The position numbers and the translations under genes were made by a program. Under the pieces are notes generated by a model that was given only the letters and a program-made list of their open reading frames with translations, had not been told where the DNA came from and ran no database searches. Below are positions 23,506 through 36,279 of a stretch of DNA of 64,000 bases, piece after piece; the stretch's first letter is position 1; each line of letters starts with the position of its first letter. The stretch is from Stomorhina lunata (taxonomy: Eukaryota > Arthropoda > Insecta > Diptera > Rhiniidae): positions 117,017,600 to 117,081,599 of the forward strand of contig OW121744.1 in assembly GCA_933228675.1 (NCBI GenBank), given 5' to 3'.

Positions 23506-24250
23506 CAAGACTAGGGATTTATTGTTTCCAATTTCTGTGTATTTTAAATATGGTCCAAAACATTGGTAGGAAGTAAATATAAATGAAGTTAAACAACTTC
23601 TTCTTCTCTAGAATGTATCTATGATCTTGAAAAATATAAGTCATGGAAAAGGTGTGTGAAAGTCTGCCTCGTCAGTAGAACTGTGAGAACTATATCATGT
23701 CAATAGCATTTCGAATTTATGATCTGAACATCGTGCAAATTGAGTACTTCTAGGGAATTCTGATATGTTACGAGATATAAATCGAGAACAAAAAAAATAA
23801 TTATTTTCGAGAAGGCTTTTGTTGCGTTTTATAATATTTCCCATTAAAATATCTTTACCTTTAATTACATTCCGATTAAGATGCCTTTAAAACATACCTT
23901 TTGAACGCATCAACCGCTTTATCATATGTCGGAAATGTTAGCCTTGCAATTTTTCTTTTATGTTCGGAAATAAAAGGAAGCATTTGAATTCAAAAACGGG
24001 ACTAAATGACTCATAAAATCTATGTTTAAAAAGCCGAAAGCTAATTGTCTATGCCAACATTTTTCTGTTCATATTGTCGTGGTAAAGAATGATTCGCCTT
24101 AAGAAATTTTTTTTACCTTCCCTGTCACAAAAATGACTAAATACCATTCAGAATAGACCGGTTTACTTCGCGCCAATGGTACTATTGAAATAGCTTCAGT
24201 TATAACGTGAGATGGTGGAACTAAGATTGCTTGATCTCGAAACCTTTAAA
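23506..24250. other. Gene-free intergenic DNA
   Basis: No gene, repeat array or structural signal that I can support in this stretch. Confidence 0.5.
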
Positions 24251-24530
24251 GTTAACTCAAAGAGTAATGGTAAGTCATAAGCTTAACATACCAAGGTCCC
24301 AAGTTCGATCCCCTGCCAGATCCACTTGAAAAAAAAAATACATTTCCAAAAAAAAATCGGTTCACCTCATAACTCAGCTAGCCACTGGATATTGAGTGTT
24401 GGGCTATGTTACACTTCTGTAACTAATGCATTTGCCGTTCGGAGCCGGCAATGAGTTTAAAAATAGAATCGGATGCAGCTCATTTCCTGAGAGAAGTACC
24501 CCTTATTCTAATCGGAATGTCATGGGAATT
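24251..24530 (+). mobile_element. tRNA-derived SINE-like element, copy 1
   Basis: The left part has a tRNA-like layout: GTTAACTCAAAGAGTAATGG (weak A-box-like), then AAGGTCCC, then AGTTCGATCCCCTGCC, which is close to a pol III B box. The body aligns with the second copy at 57427-57692 through CGGTTCACCTCATAACTCAG, ACTAATGCATTTGCCGTT and CTCATT-CTGAGAGAAGTACC. No poly(A) tail or target duplication was identified. Confidence 0.7.
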
Positions 24531-25621
24531 ATCAATGGGATAAAAAATGTATCTTTGGGTGTAGTTAAAACAACTTCTGAACGTTCTGATTTTCTAACAA
24601 ATAGTATTCAATTCCTTTATCTAGCTCGAAAATTTCAAAGAGCATGATCTAAATCTGTTAAAGAAATTGATAACATACTCATTAAAGAGGGATCTTTGTT
24701 CTATTTAATTGAAATCCATGATTTATTAGAAAATACTTCTTAATCAGTTTTTAATACAGGCCACATCTAATCTCCAAAACTACTAATATTTATTAAATGT
24801 AACAGGTTCACACTTAAATATCTGTAAGATTTATTAAGAACAAAAGAATCAGCAAAAATTCAACGCTCAGACTCGCTCTCAAACAACTTGTGTGTTCCAA
24901 TCAAACAAGTCATTTTTTTTTTGTAATGAACAAGTATTTATTTCAAATCTTTTTGTATTAATAAGCCATCAAATATCGTCATTAAAAACAATTAAAGACA
25001 ATTGTCTATTATTTGGGACACGTTTTCTCCTACTGCCATATTTCTATTTACTTTGTTAACATTTCAAATGAGAGTGAGATAGAGGAGGAGACGCTTGATC
25101 AAAAAAGATAGAAAAGATATTGTTGTGTGAAAGAATTCTAAAACAATATCACACTCAATAATACGAAAATAATTTTCCCTAATATGGGCCATCTACTAGG
25201 TTTTTTTCTAATATTTTTTGGCAAACAAAAGACTCTTTTGAACATATTGAAACAATAATGATAATGAAATAAATCTAATGACAAAAGAGCAGATAATGAA
25301 ATGAAATATAAAAGATTTTGAAAGTAGAATGATGATGAGCCAAAAGAAGACCACCGGCATACCACATTAAAGAAAAACTGCCGAAAGCTATTTGGGAGTT
25401 TGAGGCTGAGCAAAGGACTTGAAATGTCAAATAGCAAAAATGACACTCACTCCATTGACAAACAAGAATTTCAGAAAAAGAGTAAGTATTTCTGTTCAAA
25501 GCAAAAACATATTTATCCTTTAAAGAGAGCAGATATGTTAAAACAGGCAAGTGTTCAGACAAGTGATCTCTGCTAACATTCAAACATAAAATCTCTTTTT
25601 TTGTTAAAGCAGATCATTTTA
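24531..25621. other. Gene-free intergenic DNA
   Basis: No supportable gene. The minus-strand frames at 25138-25446 and 25275-25583 overlap and show no known domain. Confidence 0.5.
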
Positions 25622-25720
25622 ATTATATGTGCCCAGCAGGGTGTTAGACTTGCCACCTACAAGGTCCCAGATTCACACACTGACACTCTGTAGAACCTCT
25701 CTCATTCTCTAGGTATAGAC
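25622..25720 (+). mobile_element. Possible degraded tRNA-derived SINE fragment
   Basis: GGGTGTTAGACTTGCCACC followed by AAGGTCCCAGATTC resembles the D-arm-to-T-arm order of the SINE at 57427, but the B box is damaged and the body is not recognisable. This is a weak call. Confidence 0.25.
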
Positions 25721-26720
25721 TACACTAATAAAATCCTTTGTCTATAGAAAGGACATAAAATAAAATCATCAATTAATAAAAAGATTTTATATCCTGATTC
25801 TTTCCTGTTGTTGTTTGTTATCTTTACACATTACAAGAGTGTTAATATATAACAACCCTCCCTATTTTCCAGAGCTATCTTCTTCTTCTTATCAGTCATA
25901 TCCTTTGCCCTATAGATATTCTCTCTCTATCTAAATATAATTGATCGTTTCTTTGGGTTCTATTGTTCTTTGCTTGTCTTCAAGAAATAACTTGTCTTGC
26001 TTCCTAATTTTCCTCAGGGATTTTCCATTTGGAAAACTCTTACAACAACTACACACGAGTACATTGCGGACAATCACTTAGAGAGATTGTCTAAGCCATG
26101 AATGTCATTTAATTGTTTGTAATTGTCACACACAGTAGCAGAAAAAAAGTCAGTGGACACTTAGATTGTCATGATTGTGTCTATTGAAATGACACTTTTT
26201 TTCGGGCCCACCTAAGTTGTATGTTTTTCAGTCATTCCTTCCTTTCTATAAGAAAATTAGTTGTGTGGGCCCACTTAAAGTGTCGCTTAGTTTCGAATAG
26301 ATAGAGGCATAGAGAGTGTGTAGACTAGATAGAAACGAGCAGTTTATCATCATCATCATGTGTACATTAACAAAGTTGTTGAAAAGTTATTGCCGCCGCT
26401 TTTGAATGAAAGCAAAAGGAAGTGATTTATGGCGTTTAACAAAGTTGTCAGTGTCTACAAAATGACCATTTAGTTTCAAGAGGAAATGCAAAAATTTTAT
26501 AACAATTGAAAAGTATGGAATATATAGATTTTCTTAAGCCACACACATTGATTTTTGAAGAGATTTTCCAAAAGTACTTGTCTCCTTTAATTTACTAATT
26601 GCTTTATTTAGTGGAATTGTTGAGATGTTAAAGGATGTCATAAAGAATATTCAAAGAAATTGCTTAATCTTGCCGAAATAAAATAAAATAAAATAGTACA
26701 GGTTTAATATATAACATTCT
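25721..26720. other. Gene-free intergenic DNA
   Basis: No supportable gene. A short CATCATCATCATC run lies near 26347. Confidence 0.5.
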
Positions 26721-26721
26721 G

Positions 26722-27250
26722 ATACACTAAAAAACTCGGGACACGACGTTGTAGGCCTTATTGAGTACATGACAATTCGTTCAAAAAAAATTCAGAAGAA
26801 ATTTCAAGTTTAAGAGTTATACACAAAAAACCGATTTTAACGAGGTTCGTCAACTTATTGGCCCCTAGCTCAATCATTTTGCAACCGATTTTATTTTTTT
26901 TAACAGCAAATAAATTAAAAAAGATTGAGCTTTAAAATACATTTAAAATGAATAGAATATCATTTTTGATACATTTGTAAATAAAAAGTATTTTTTTGTT
27001 AAGAATATCTAAAAAATATGTCCATTTTTTAACTTTAGTAGCTTTTTATTGCTTATTCTTATATGAAAGCTCATAAAAAAATACGAGAATTTAGTTTCTA
27101 ATAAAATGTTTTTGATCAGTCGAAAAATCTAAAAGTTATTATGCTTTTCATAAATCGAATAGAAAATGTACTGTGTACTACCATGGTACTACGCATATAA
27201 ACATTTTCACCAGAAATCAGGCCTGACAGATTTGCCGATTTATCGGCATT
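26722..27250 (+). repeat. Dispersed repeat copy A, left segment
   Basis: GTTATACACAAAAAACCGAT followed by TTTAACGAGG, with the preceding 'ggccttattgagtacatgac', matches 33455-33560. The right segment of the same repeat family (CCCCCATTAGGTCGCTTTCC) lies at about 31530-31600, so this copy appears split by about 4 kb of inserted repeats, including a Helitron-like element. Confidence 0.55.
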
Positions 27251-27479
27251 TTGGCGATTTTTGACCTGGAAAAAAGTAAAGTTCCGATATGAAGATTTTG
27301 AATAGAAAATTGGCGATTTTTAAGATAATATCGAAAACCAACTGAACTTCAAAGTTTTAACAGTTTTGTTAACATATAAAACAAATCAGAGATTAAAAAT
27401 CGATATAAGTTTTCAATAATTCCGATATATTGGAATTTATAGAGTCAACATTTGGAAATGACAAAAAAAATGTTTAATA

Positions 27480-27916
27480 AAAAATTGTGCTTAATAAATT
27501 TTTTTTTACAGAAACATTATTAATACATATAAATTTTTTTCTATGGAAAAATTTTCCATTTAAAATTTACAACTTAAAATTTTTTCCGACGAAAAATTTT
27601 CAATATAATTTTTTTTTTATAGAAAAAATTTATATTTAAATTTTTGTAGTGAAATTTAAAATTTTTTTATATACATTTTTATTGTTTCCGACGAAAAGTT
27701 TTTAATATAAATTTTTTTTATAGAAAAAATTTATATTTCAATTTCTGTAGTGAAATTTTAAATTTAAAATTTTTTTATATACATTTTTTTGTAAAGTAGA
27801 AATTTTCATATATAATTTTTGAATAGAATAATTTTCCACATAAAATTTTTTGTATAGAAAAACTCTCTACATAAAATTATTTTGTATAGAAAAACTTTCC
27901 ATATATTCCATATTTT
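27480..27916. repeat. AT-rich TATAG-type minisatellite, array 2 left part
   Basis: Imperfect units built on AAAATTTTTTTGTATAGAAA, TTTATATTTAAATTTTTGTAG and related variants. The array is cut by the Helitron-like element at 27917 and resumes after 30388 (TTTGTATAGAAAAATTTTC). Confidence 0.7.
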
Positions 27917-28047
27917 TATACCCTTCACCAATAGGTGAAAGGGTATTATAAGTTTGTGATTCCGTTTGTAATTTTTTTGTTAGTGATCGTAGACCCCATA
28001 AAAATTATACCGATCGACTCAGAATCGGGAGGAGAATCGATTAAGCG

Positions 28048-28093
28048 ATGTCCGTCTGTCTGTCTGTCTGTCCGTCCGTCTGTCTGTCTGTCT
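28048..28093 (+). repeat. GTCT/GTCC microsatellite in Helitron-like copy 1, first module
   Basis: Tetranucleotide GTCT/GTCC repeats directly after CGATCGACTCAGAATCGGGA and AGGAGAATCGATTAAGCGAT. The same flanks and microsatellite occur at about 41476-41530. Confidence 0.9.
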
Positions 28094-28864
28094 GTTGAAA
28101 TCAAGTTTCTGAAGCCCCTGGAGGATGGACTTACATAAATTATATATCAGATTTTAGGAAATTCTCCCGCAATGAACGCTATTAAATTTCATTAAAATCG
28201 GTTTATAAACACCGAAAATATCGAAAAAATACCAAAAATTAGACGAAAATTTGAAAATTTTTGATTGAAACACACTTTTAAATAACAAGAGAAAAAAGAT
28301 ACTCCTGGTGTACATGTGATAATATGTTATATATCAGATTGTAGGAAATATTTTCCCAAAGCACTGTGTAAAATTTTATCAAAATCGGTCCATAAACAAC
28401 TTAGATATCGCCAAAACACTGAATTTGATGTATCGCAAATTGCCCAAAGTACACATTAGAGAATGTTTGTTGAAAAAATTAAATGCAGTAATAGGAAAAA
28501 CTATCCTCCTTTAGTACGGACCTACATAAATTTTATATCAGATTTAAGGAAATTCCCCCACCAAGCACGTTATTAAATTTTATCAAAAGCGGTCTATAAA
28601 CAATTGAGATATCGCCATAACACTACATTTGATGTACAGCAAATTGCCCAAAGTACGTGTCTAAAAAATTTTGTTTACATTTTGTAAGTATTGTTTCAGC
28701 GATATCTCAGGTGTTTATGGACCGATTGTGATGAAATTTGACATCGTTCTTTATGGGAGGATTTTCTGAAATCTGATATATATACTCCACAAATCTGATT
28801 ATGAATACCATTCAAATTGTACCGATCAACTCAGAATCGTCAGGAGTATCGATTTCGCAACCTC

Positions 28865-28932
28865 AGTCCGTCCATCCGTCTGTTTGTCTGTCTGTCCGTC
28901 TGTTTTTTTGTCCGTCCGTCTACTTGTCTGTA
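28865..28932 (+). repeat. GTCT/GTCC microsatellite in Helitron-like copy 1, second module
   Basis: A second tetranucleotide tract, again preceded by a CGATCAACTCAGAATCG block. The element therefore carries an internal duplicate of its flank-plus-microsatellite module about 0.8 kb downstream of the first. Confidence 0.85.
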
Positions 28933-30388
28933 ATTTTTTCTGTTGTAGTCAAGTTTTTGGAGCTCCTGTTTTGTCGATATCTCAGGTGTTTATTTTGATG
29001 AAATTTAATAGCGTCCTTCGCAGGGGATTACCTAAATCCTGATGCATTCGGTAATTTGTGGTAGATATAATTTAGCGTTTAAGCGATGGTGTTTTGATCG
29101 ACAATGATAAAATTCAGGGTGGGACAATATCCTAAAATTTTGTGTAAAATTCAGGAGCTCCACAAATCTGATTTTAGCAGATAGACACTCTGCATTAATC
29201 TTAATTTTGTGTCTGACTTTTGAACATTATGATAACATTTGAGAATGTATTATATATCAAATTATAGGTAATCTTCCTAGGAAGTACAAAAATGCAGCTA
29301 ATTACATGATATCCGTTCAAAACCTACATATGTATGTAAGTATCTCACATATCAACGAAAATTTAAATTTTTTAATTGCAATTGGGAGAAATCCGTTCAC
29401 GTTTGACAATTGTTCCCCTATAACTTCGCCTAAGATACGATGATGACATTTAGTATAAAGACGTTGTACAATATTAATATTCAGAGCCATAGCGCCTAAA
29501 ATAAACTTTCTAGAGGGACAACATTTGACAAAAGTATTTCTGATCTCTTGAAAAGTTCGATATTGAAAATGGGCGAGCTCTATTCACATTTTGTGAAATC
29601 TCCCATATAACCCCGACCGGGAATCGATTTAATGCTGATAAATTAAATCACATTAAAATTGCACAAGGACTTGAGCAAAACTTTCCAAACATCCATCGGA
29701 CAGATTGAAAGGACAATACATCCCAAATATTATTGATGAAGTGTTCATTTTAATTAATTAACTAACTTCAGATTAATAAGAAAATCTTTAATAACTTTTC
29801 CGACAAAGCTGATATCCATCCATTCAAAAGCTATATATTTCACGTATGTATCTAAAACTAAGGGTGTATACCCTATAATTTTAAGGCTTATCATTGTTAA
29901 AGCTTTGACCTTAATCAGTCCGCTAACTTCAGAATACTTAAACTTCATCAAATCGATGTGCTATTGCAAATGTAAGGGCATCTACATTTTGAAGCATCTT
30001 TTCTGCATGGTTTATCTGGTCTATCAAACTTTATTAAGTGTTCGTAAAATATGTGTCTATTTTAATTCGAAGCTACTGGCTGGCTTAAATATGCATTCTC
30101 TACTTGTAGTCTAGTAATCATTATCTTTCACAAAGGGACCACTTTAGAACCCAAGTGAAGCTTCCCTAGACATCAGCCACCTGCCCAACCTAACCTTCGG
30201 GTGCATAACTATTTTAGATGATGACGCCACCGAAAAGCTTTTCTTTTTCCGACTCTTAATTTTAAAGACTCTTTGCATATAATACTGTATAATCAAATTT
30301 TGATAGGAATTACATTAAGTACTTTTGCAACACCATTGGTGAAGGGTATCCAAGATTCGGCAAAGCCGAATATACCACTCTTACTTGT

Positions 30389-30560
30389 TTTGTATAGAAA
30401 AATTTTCAACATAAAATTTTTTTGTATGGATAAATTTTATATATAAATTTTTTTTATAAAAACATTTTCCATAAACATTTTGCTATATAAAAATGTTCAA
30501 TATAAGATTTTTGTATAAAGGAATTTCTTAATATAAATTTTTTTGTATATACAAATCTTT
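30389..30560. repeat. AT-rich TATAG-type minisatellite, array 2 right part
   Basis: Continues the array interrupted at 27917, with TTTTGTATAGAAAAATTTTC and related units. Confidence 0.65.
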
Positions 30561-30802
30561 AATATGATTTTTTCAAAAAAGATTTTTTTAAAATTTTGGG
30601 TCATCAAACATTTAATTAAAAAGTTTTACTATAGTGTATTGCACTAAGATCCCAATTTATTTTAATTATTTATTATTGTAATAAAGAGTTTTTTGATAAA
30701 ACCAAAAAATGTTGGTGGTTAAACCTTTTCCTTTAGAAAAATTTTTGATATATTTTTGACAATTCCGATTTTTTGTCGATTTCTGAAAATTTGCTGCCGA
30801 CT

Positions 30803-31214
30803 ATGCCGATTTTTTAAAAAAATATACCGATTTTTTACGAAAAATTTCATATGAAAAGTATTTTGTTTGCAATCAAAAAAATTTTGACTTTGGAAAAAGT
30901 TAAATAAATATCTTTTGTAAATGTAAACCGGTATAAATAAGAAATATCTCGTTTTTTTTTTTCATATGGAACTAGCTTTAAAACACTGTATAAAACAAAT
31001 CCGATAACAAAACCGGTAATGCCGATTTTTTTAAAAATATACCGATTTTTTTACGAAAAATTCCATATGAAAAGTATTTTGTTTCCAATCGAAAAATTTT
31101 GATTTCGGAAAAAGTTAAATAAATATCTTTTGTTAATGTAAACCGGTATCAATAAGTAATATTTCGTTTTTTTCTCTTTATGGAACTAGCTTTAAAACAT
31201 TGTATAAAACAATT
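30803..31214. repeat. Two-copy tandem duplication, period 216 bp
   Basis: ATGCCGATTTTTTAAAAA at 30803 is repeated at 31019, and the following blocks match in order: TTTCATATGAAAAGTATTTT, GGAAAAAGTTAAATAAATAT, ATGTAAACCGGTAT and GGAACTAGCTTTAAAACA. Point differences are few, so the duplication is younger than the surrounding repeats. Confidence 0.85.
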
Positions 31215-33425
31215 CAGGTTTTTATAGAAAAAAGTTGAAATAATTGCTTTTGAAATTTCAAGAATACGAAAAAATTAAAATAGGCGAAACTTTGATAAAA
31301 ATTTCTTACATTACGAGTATAAGCCCTATATACAGCTTGTGAGAGTTTGATCTCTTCACTTTTCAAACCTGTTTAAAATGTTTAAATTGCTCTGCAAATG
31401 TAAAAGTTAGAGGTACTAAAGTACTACAGGTTTTTGCGAATATCTCGAAATTTTGCAGGAGTTTCGAAATCATTGAATCATTGAATTGTTTTTATATGTC
31501 CTCACTTACCTCACCCTATAACCCCCATTAGGTCGCTTTCCAAGTTTTTACAAAAATTTCTCATTTGTGACATCCTGTAGTTAAAATAATATTAGTATTG
31601 TTTTTAGCCTGATCCAACATTCCGAATGGAATTTTAAGGTTCCTAACTGAACAAAAACTCTCTTCGTTTTGCGAGGTAAAGTTTCTCGACTATCGGTGAG
31701 TTGAACCACATGAATTTCTCTAGGATCGCTTAGATATATTATGCTGGAATATGGCTACTATTGTAGATTGATGGAAATCGTCGATGGCTTCCTAGATGAA
31801 ACAAAGTGTGTAGTTAAACCAAAAGTAAGGTATCATTTTAATTTAAAATTTATATTGAAAATTCAAGCATTTTGTAACTTTCTCTTTAATATTCTTTGAA
31901 ATTAAAATGCTATTTTCACATAAAATCAATAAATTTTATGAAAATCATAAAAGGCGCTATGTATTTATTTTACGCATATGGATCGAAACAGAACATCAAC
32001 TGTTATTTTTTTATTAAACTTAACCTTCTTTGAGTCTGTTTTTGTCATTTAAAAAATAACCTTGAATTTATTCAATAAAATATTTCAAAAATTGTTATCG
32101 ACATTATTTTATTAGATCTCTTAAATTTTGTCCAACCAAATTCTTTTATAGATGTAATTTAATTTTCTAATCAAATTTCCACAGTCTATCGTTCGCTTTT
32201 TTCCGAATTAAAACGTACATCTAATTAAATCATTATGATCCAATTTCAAAAATTTAACTTCCTCATTATCCTTATTCAATGAAATTCTAGTCTCTATTAA
32301 ATAAGTGAAATCCTTAATATAATTTGAGTTGACTGTTCGCAGTCTCTTCCTCAATGAATTATAAATTTCTACTTATATATAATTTTCTATGGCATTTTGT
32401 TACGTTTATTTAACAAAATTCAATTTTCCTACATACTCGTACCCAAAACCCAAAAATATTCACCCAAAAGTACCTACGAGTATTTACTACTTGAATAAAA
32501 TTCATGATTTTGTTGTATCAATTTATACACTCGTACATACGAGTACTTTTGCTAAAAAGTAAAAATGTGTAAAAAATTCTTATACAAACATTTATGTTAA
32601 CGTATAAAAATTTCCAAATGCTTACAAACGACAATTTGTGTTTTAGATACTCATACAAAGGCAATTTGTGAGTTTTTTTTCCGTATCCGTCGCGACGGAT
32701 CTTGTGTATTTTTTGTTGTTTGTGTACTTTTTTTTGTCGAAGCGTTGATAAAATATTAAATGAAACGGCATCAAAAATCTGATAAGGAACGCTTTAAATT
32801 CCATTACGTAACGCAAATTTACAAATATTAAATTACGGAACAACAATTTATTCATTTATTTATTTGTTGCTAAAAAGTACTTAACTTGCGTTTCGTTTGA
32901 TGTCGGTCTATCCATCCGTCTGTCTGTCTGGCTTTATATGGTGAGAATCAATTTGTCGAAGTGTCTGTCTGTCGATTAAGTTGGGTGTGTGGTTTTACCA
33001 CAAAAAAATTCTCTGAAATTTAAACGCCATTTAATTAAATACTTTATATATAAAAAGTATAAAAATATACTAATACTAAGTATATAATTTCTTTGTTAAA
33101 TGAGTCTAAATAATTTATAATTGAGGCGTACTTTGATGGTATATTATTGAAAATGACTTTAAGCTCGGAAGCATTACCGATATTAAAGACCACACCTGCA
33201 GAAATATACATTTAAAAAAAGACAAAAAAATCTATAGACAAGTTCTTCAAAATAATTTTGGGAATTTTTAATGACAATATTTTCCTTGAAATATTCGTTT
33301 AAATATTCAAAAATACAGATTCTTTCTAGAAATAATCTTTATCAATGAGGCGGTCAAATATGACCGACACTATAGTCAAGCTTGACAATATGATACCCTT
33401 CATAACTGGGAACAAAGAACACTCT
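31215..33425. other. Gene-free intergenic DNA with repeat fragments
   Basis: No supportable gene. About 31380-31600 resembles 33660-33820 (GGTCGCTTTCCAAGTTTTTAC versus GGTCGCTTTCCATGTCTTTAC) and is probably the right segment of a dispersed repeat. A CCATCCGTCTGTCTGTCTGG tract at about 32911-32931 may be the relic of a DINE microsatellite. Confidence 0.5.
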
Positions 33426-33429
33426 GATA

Positions 33430-34200
33430 AAAAACAGGGGAAACGACCTAGAGTGGGTTGAAGGCCTTAATAAGTATGTGACAAATCACGCAAACAAATT
33501 CCAGAAATTCGTCTACGTTTTGGAGTTATACACAAAAAAGCGATTTTAACGAGGATCGCCTGCAAATCGACCAGTGGCTGAGCTACTAACAAGCTTGTAC
33601 CAATTTTACTTCTTTTTTAACAACAAATAAAAGAAAACAGAATGACATATTTTTTTTTTTAATTGGAGGTAATAAAGTACTACGACATACCAGAAAACAG
33701 TTTTTTAGAAATCTTTGAAAATGGGTTATATGGGTTATATATAGGCTTATAACCCCCACTAGGTCGCTTTCCATGTCTTTACAAAAGTTGCTCATTTGTG
33801 GCATTTGTTAAAACTTGTGTTATTTGTTAAAATTTGTCATCATACAAAAATTTTCTCCAGACTTATATATTCAAGTCACTTCAGTTATTAGCCCATATCT
33901 GAGAGCTACGGTCAAATATAGACCGATTTTCTCACAATTTGTCAATTTGATTACAGTTTGTATAAAAATTATGTGTGCAATAAATAAGTATACTTAAGAT
34001 TTCGTCGCTTTAGTGACTTTTCGGGAAGTAAGACCTATGGAGGTACCTGAAATAATGGACAGATTTTGACCAATTTTAATAAAATGGCCACGCTGCCATA
34101 TGAACGCCCAGCCAACCAGACCGTCATCGTTAAACAGACTTAAGTGGTGAGCGGTATTCAAACTTCGATGATATCTCACATACACTTTGTTCTATTTAAG
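33430..34200 (+). repeat. Dispersed repeat copy B
   Basis: Contains in order the blocks seen split elsewhere: the segment ending GTTATACACAAAAAAGCGAT (compare 26815), then CCCCCACTAGGTCGCTTTCC (compare 31535), then CTGAGAGCTACGGTCAAATA and GACAGATTTTGACCAATTTT (compare 3077 and 3630). This may be one repeat in full or two adjoining repeats. No coding capacity is seen. Confidence 0.5.
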
Positions 34201-36270
34201 TTTAAAGATATGAAGATCAATGAATGAATTTGAATTGAAATTCGAAGTCTAATTTCGAAAAGTACTAAAGAAAAAAAATCACGAAGTCGATTTTAGATCT
34301 CCAAAATTTGGAAATTCTGCTATAAAAAGTAGAATTTTGGAAACTATCCAAGATATTCATAAACGATTAATAAAATTACCTAAAGCTTATAGTAGGAATT
34401 TTGTATTGAAAATTTGAATTATAAGCTTGTCATAACATTATTTATCGTTTATGAATTAGGGGGTAAGTTTGGAAATTTTCATATAAATAGTCGAATTTAT
34501 TTAAACTCTACTGAGTAGTCGATTAAAAAACAAAAATAAATATTTTAATATCGATAAATACGTTATTTTCAAAATTCTCTTATTCAATCTGTATTTAAAT
34601 CCTCTAATTATAACTCTAGTGATCTTCTTGAGAAAATTACAAACCTTTTTTAAAGTAAATCTATTGGCCTGAGCAAATACAAAAAAATGGAAACAAATTA
34701 CACAAGATCAGTAAAGAAAAAAGCTTCACAATTACTCTGAAAGCCAAAATAAGCTCAACAGAAATTACAAAGTCAGCAATATAAATTCAAGCAATTGTTG
34801 CTAATAAAGCTTTGCTGCCAACAAAGACAGTCCGACGGACAGACATGATCAAGCGAGTGAGCGAGCGAGAGAGAGGCGGTAAAAGATCAAAGCCACGAAA
34901 AAGAAAATATGGTGCAAATGCTGAAACAAATAACAATCAACATTTAAACTTTTTTATATTGTATTTATTTATCAAAACTAAATGAAGAAATGAACAAAAA
35001 AACAAAACAAAAACATTAACGTACTACTTTAATGTACGTACATGTTTGTATGATCACACAAATGGCCAATGATGGGCTGGTTTGGCCACCATCATTAACT
35101 TGTATTTGCTGGAGATTTGCTAAAAAAAAAAGAAAAAACGCAAGAAAAAGCTTCAAACCGCTATTTGAATTTGTCAGGCTTAGGACGTGCTCAAGTGCAT
35201 TTCAAACCAAGAGTAGTTGTTTGCCAACAACACTCTTCTCCCAACAAATGAGTCATCATCATTTTGGCCTAATGATCATTGATCATCAGTTTTAGTTAAC
35301 AATTCAATAACAATCAAAAGTACTGAGCTAAGAAAAGCAACTGTTTTTTTTTCTATCTCTAAGGTCTTGCAAATTTATTTGAGATCGTTGCGTTAACAGC
35401 AAAATTATGGAATTTCCTATTACCAATTTCTTAAGACTATAAGAGTGAGTTTGGTTAAGTATTGGAAAAAATCTTTAAACAACCGTAAAATGATCAAAGC
35501 CAATTCGCGCGCTATCCCAAAAGAATACAAAACAAATTGCAATACTCGCACTTTAAACGCTCTCACAATAATGTTCATTCAAGCTATTGATACTCGTATT
35601 GATCATGATCATCATGATTATGTTGCCAATGCCGTCACTTTGGCTGTTGGGGTTTTAGAAATGCCTAAAAGTCTAGCAAAGCTTTGAAGAATTGTAAAGG
35701 TTTTGTTTTTTGTTATGCTTCTTTGTAAAATCCTCTTCTTAAAGATCATGTAACATAAACAAATCCAACAATCAATATCCATGATCAATACATACTTCAT
35801 TTGATTATAGTCTCTACTCGTTTAGATTACTCGTATTTTACTTATTTATAGTACATCTTTATTAACTTTATTATCATGGGCATTTTTTCCCCTTCCCCCT
35901 TTCCAAATGTAGCATAACAATGGCACTGAATTGTTTTCAAAGACGATAGATCCAACGATCAACGATAGTTGGCTCAATCGATCATTCGGTTTATTATTGA
36001 TTCGACAGAGTTTTAATTTAATTTATTCTTTGTTAGTTCTAAACTGAGATAAAGCTCTTCTATTGATCTCTTTTTTTCATTAAAAATGTAAAACCTTAAC
36101 TTAGTTATCTCAGTTTTTCAATTGTTGGAATGATTTTAATGGTTTGTTACGTTAAGAACAGATTATTTTGTAGTCTTTCAAACCCGATCATTACCGATAT
36201 ACTAAAACCTCTTTTGAATATATTTGAGCTCTTCGACTATTCCAATCTGATCTCTTTTTTTATTGGTATA
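34201..36270. other. Gene-free intergenic DNA
   Basis: No supportable gene. A GAGCGAGCGAGAGAGAGG run lies near 34857. ATGATCATTGATCATCAG (about 35272) and TTGATCATGATCATCATGAT (about 35598) are overlapping TGATCA palindromes. Confidence 0.5.
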
Positions 36271-36279
36271 AAAGACCTT

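Larger units (their letters stand above)
27917..30388 (+). mobile_element. DINE/Helitron-like non-autonomous element, copy 1
   Basis: It starts TATACCCTTCACC with a subterminal hairpin (CCCTTCACC AATA GGTGAAAGGG) and ends with ATTCGGCAAAGCCGAAT, a 7-bp-stem hairpin, followed by ATACCACTCTTACTTGT. That layout (5' subterminal inverted repeat, GTCCGTCTG microsatellite, 3' stem-loop near CTTGT) is the one I know from Drosophila DINE-1/INE-1-type Helitron-like elements. There is no terminal inverted repeat and no obvious target duplication. The microsatellite module occurs twice, at about 28048-28093 and 28865-28930. No Rep/helicase coding is seen, so it is non-autonomous. Small frames such as 27935-28138 are not genes. 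Confidence 0.88.

Noticed and set aside
22865..23569. SHLELL-repeat and MTQQFE-repeat proteins
   Set aside because: Produced by the 18-bp minisatellite in both directions; degenerate and interrupted, with no unique coding sequence.
32899..32990. A third Helitron-like element
   Set aside because: Only a GTCT/CCAT microsatellite is present; neither the TATACCC start nor the ATTCGGC hairpin end is found nearby.
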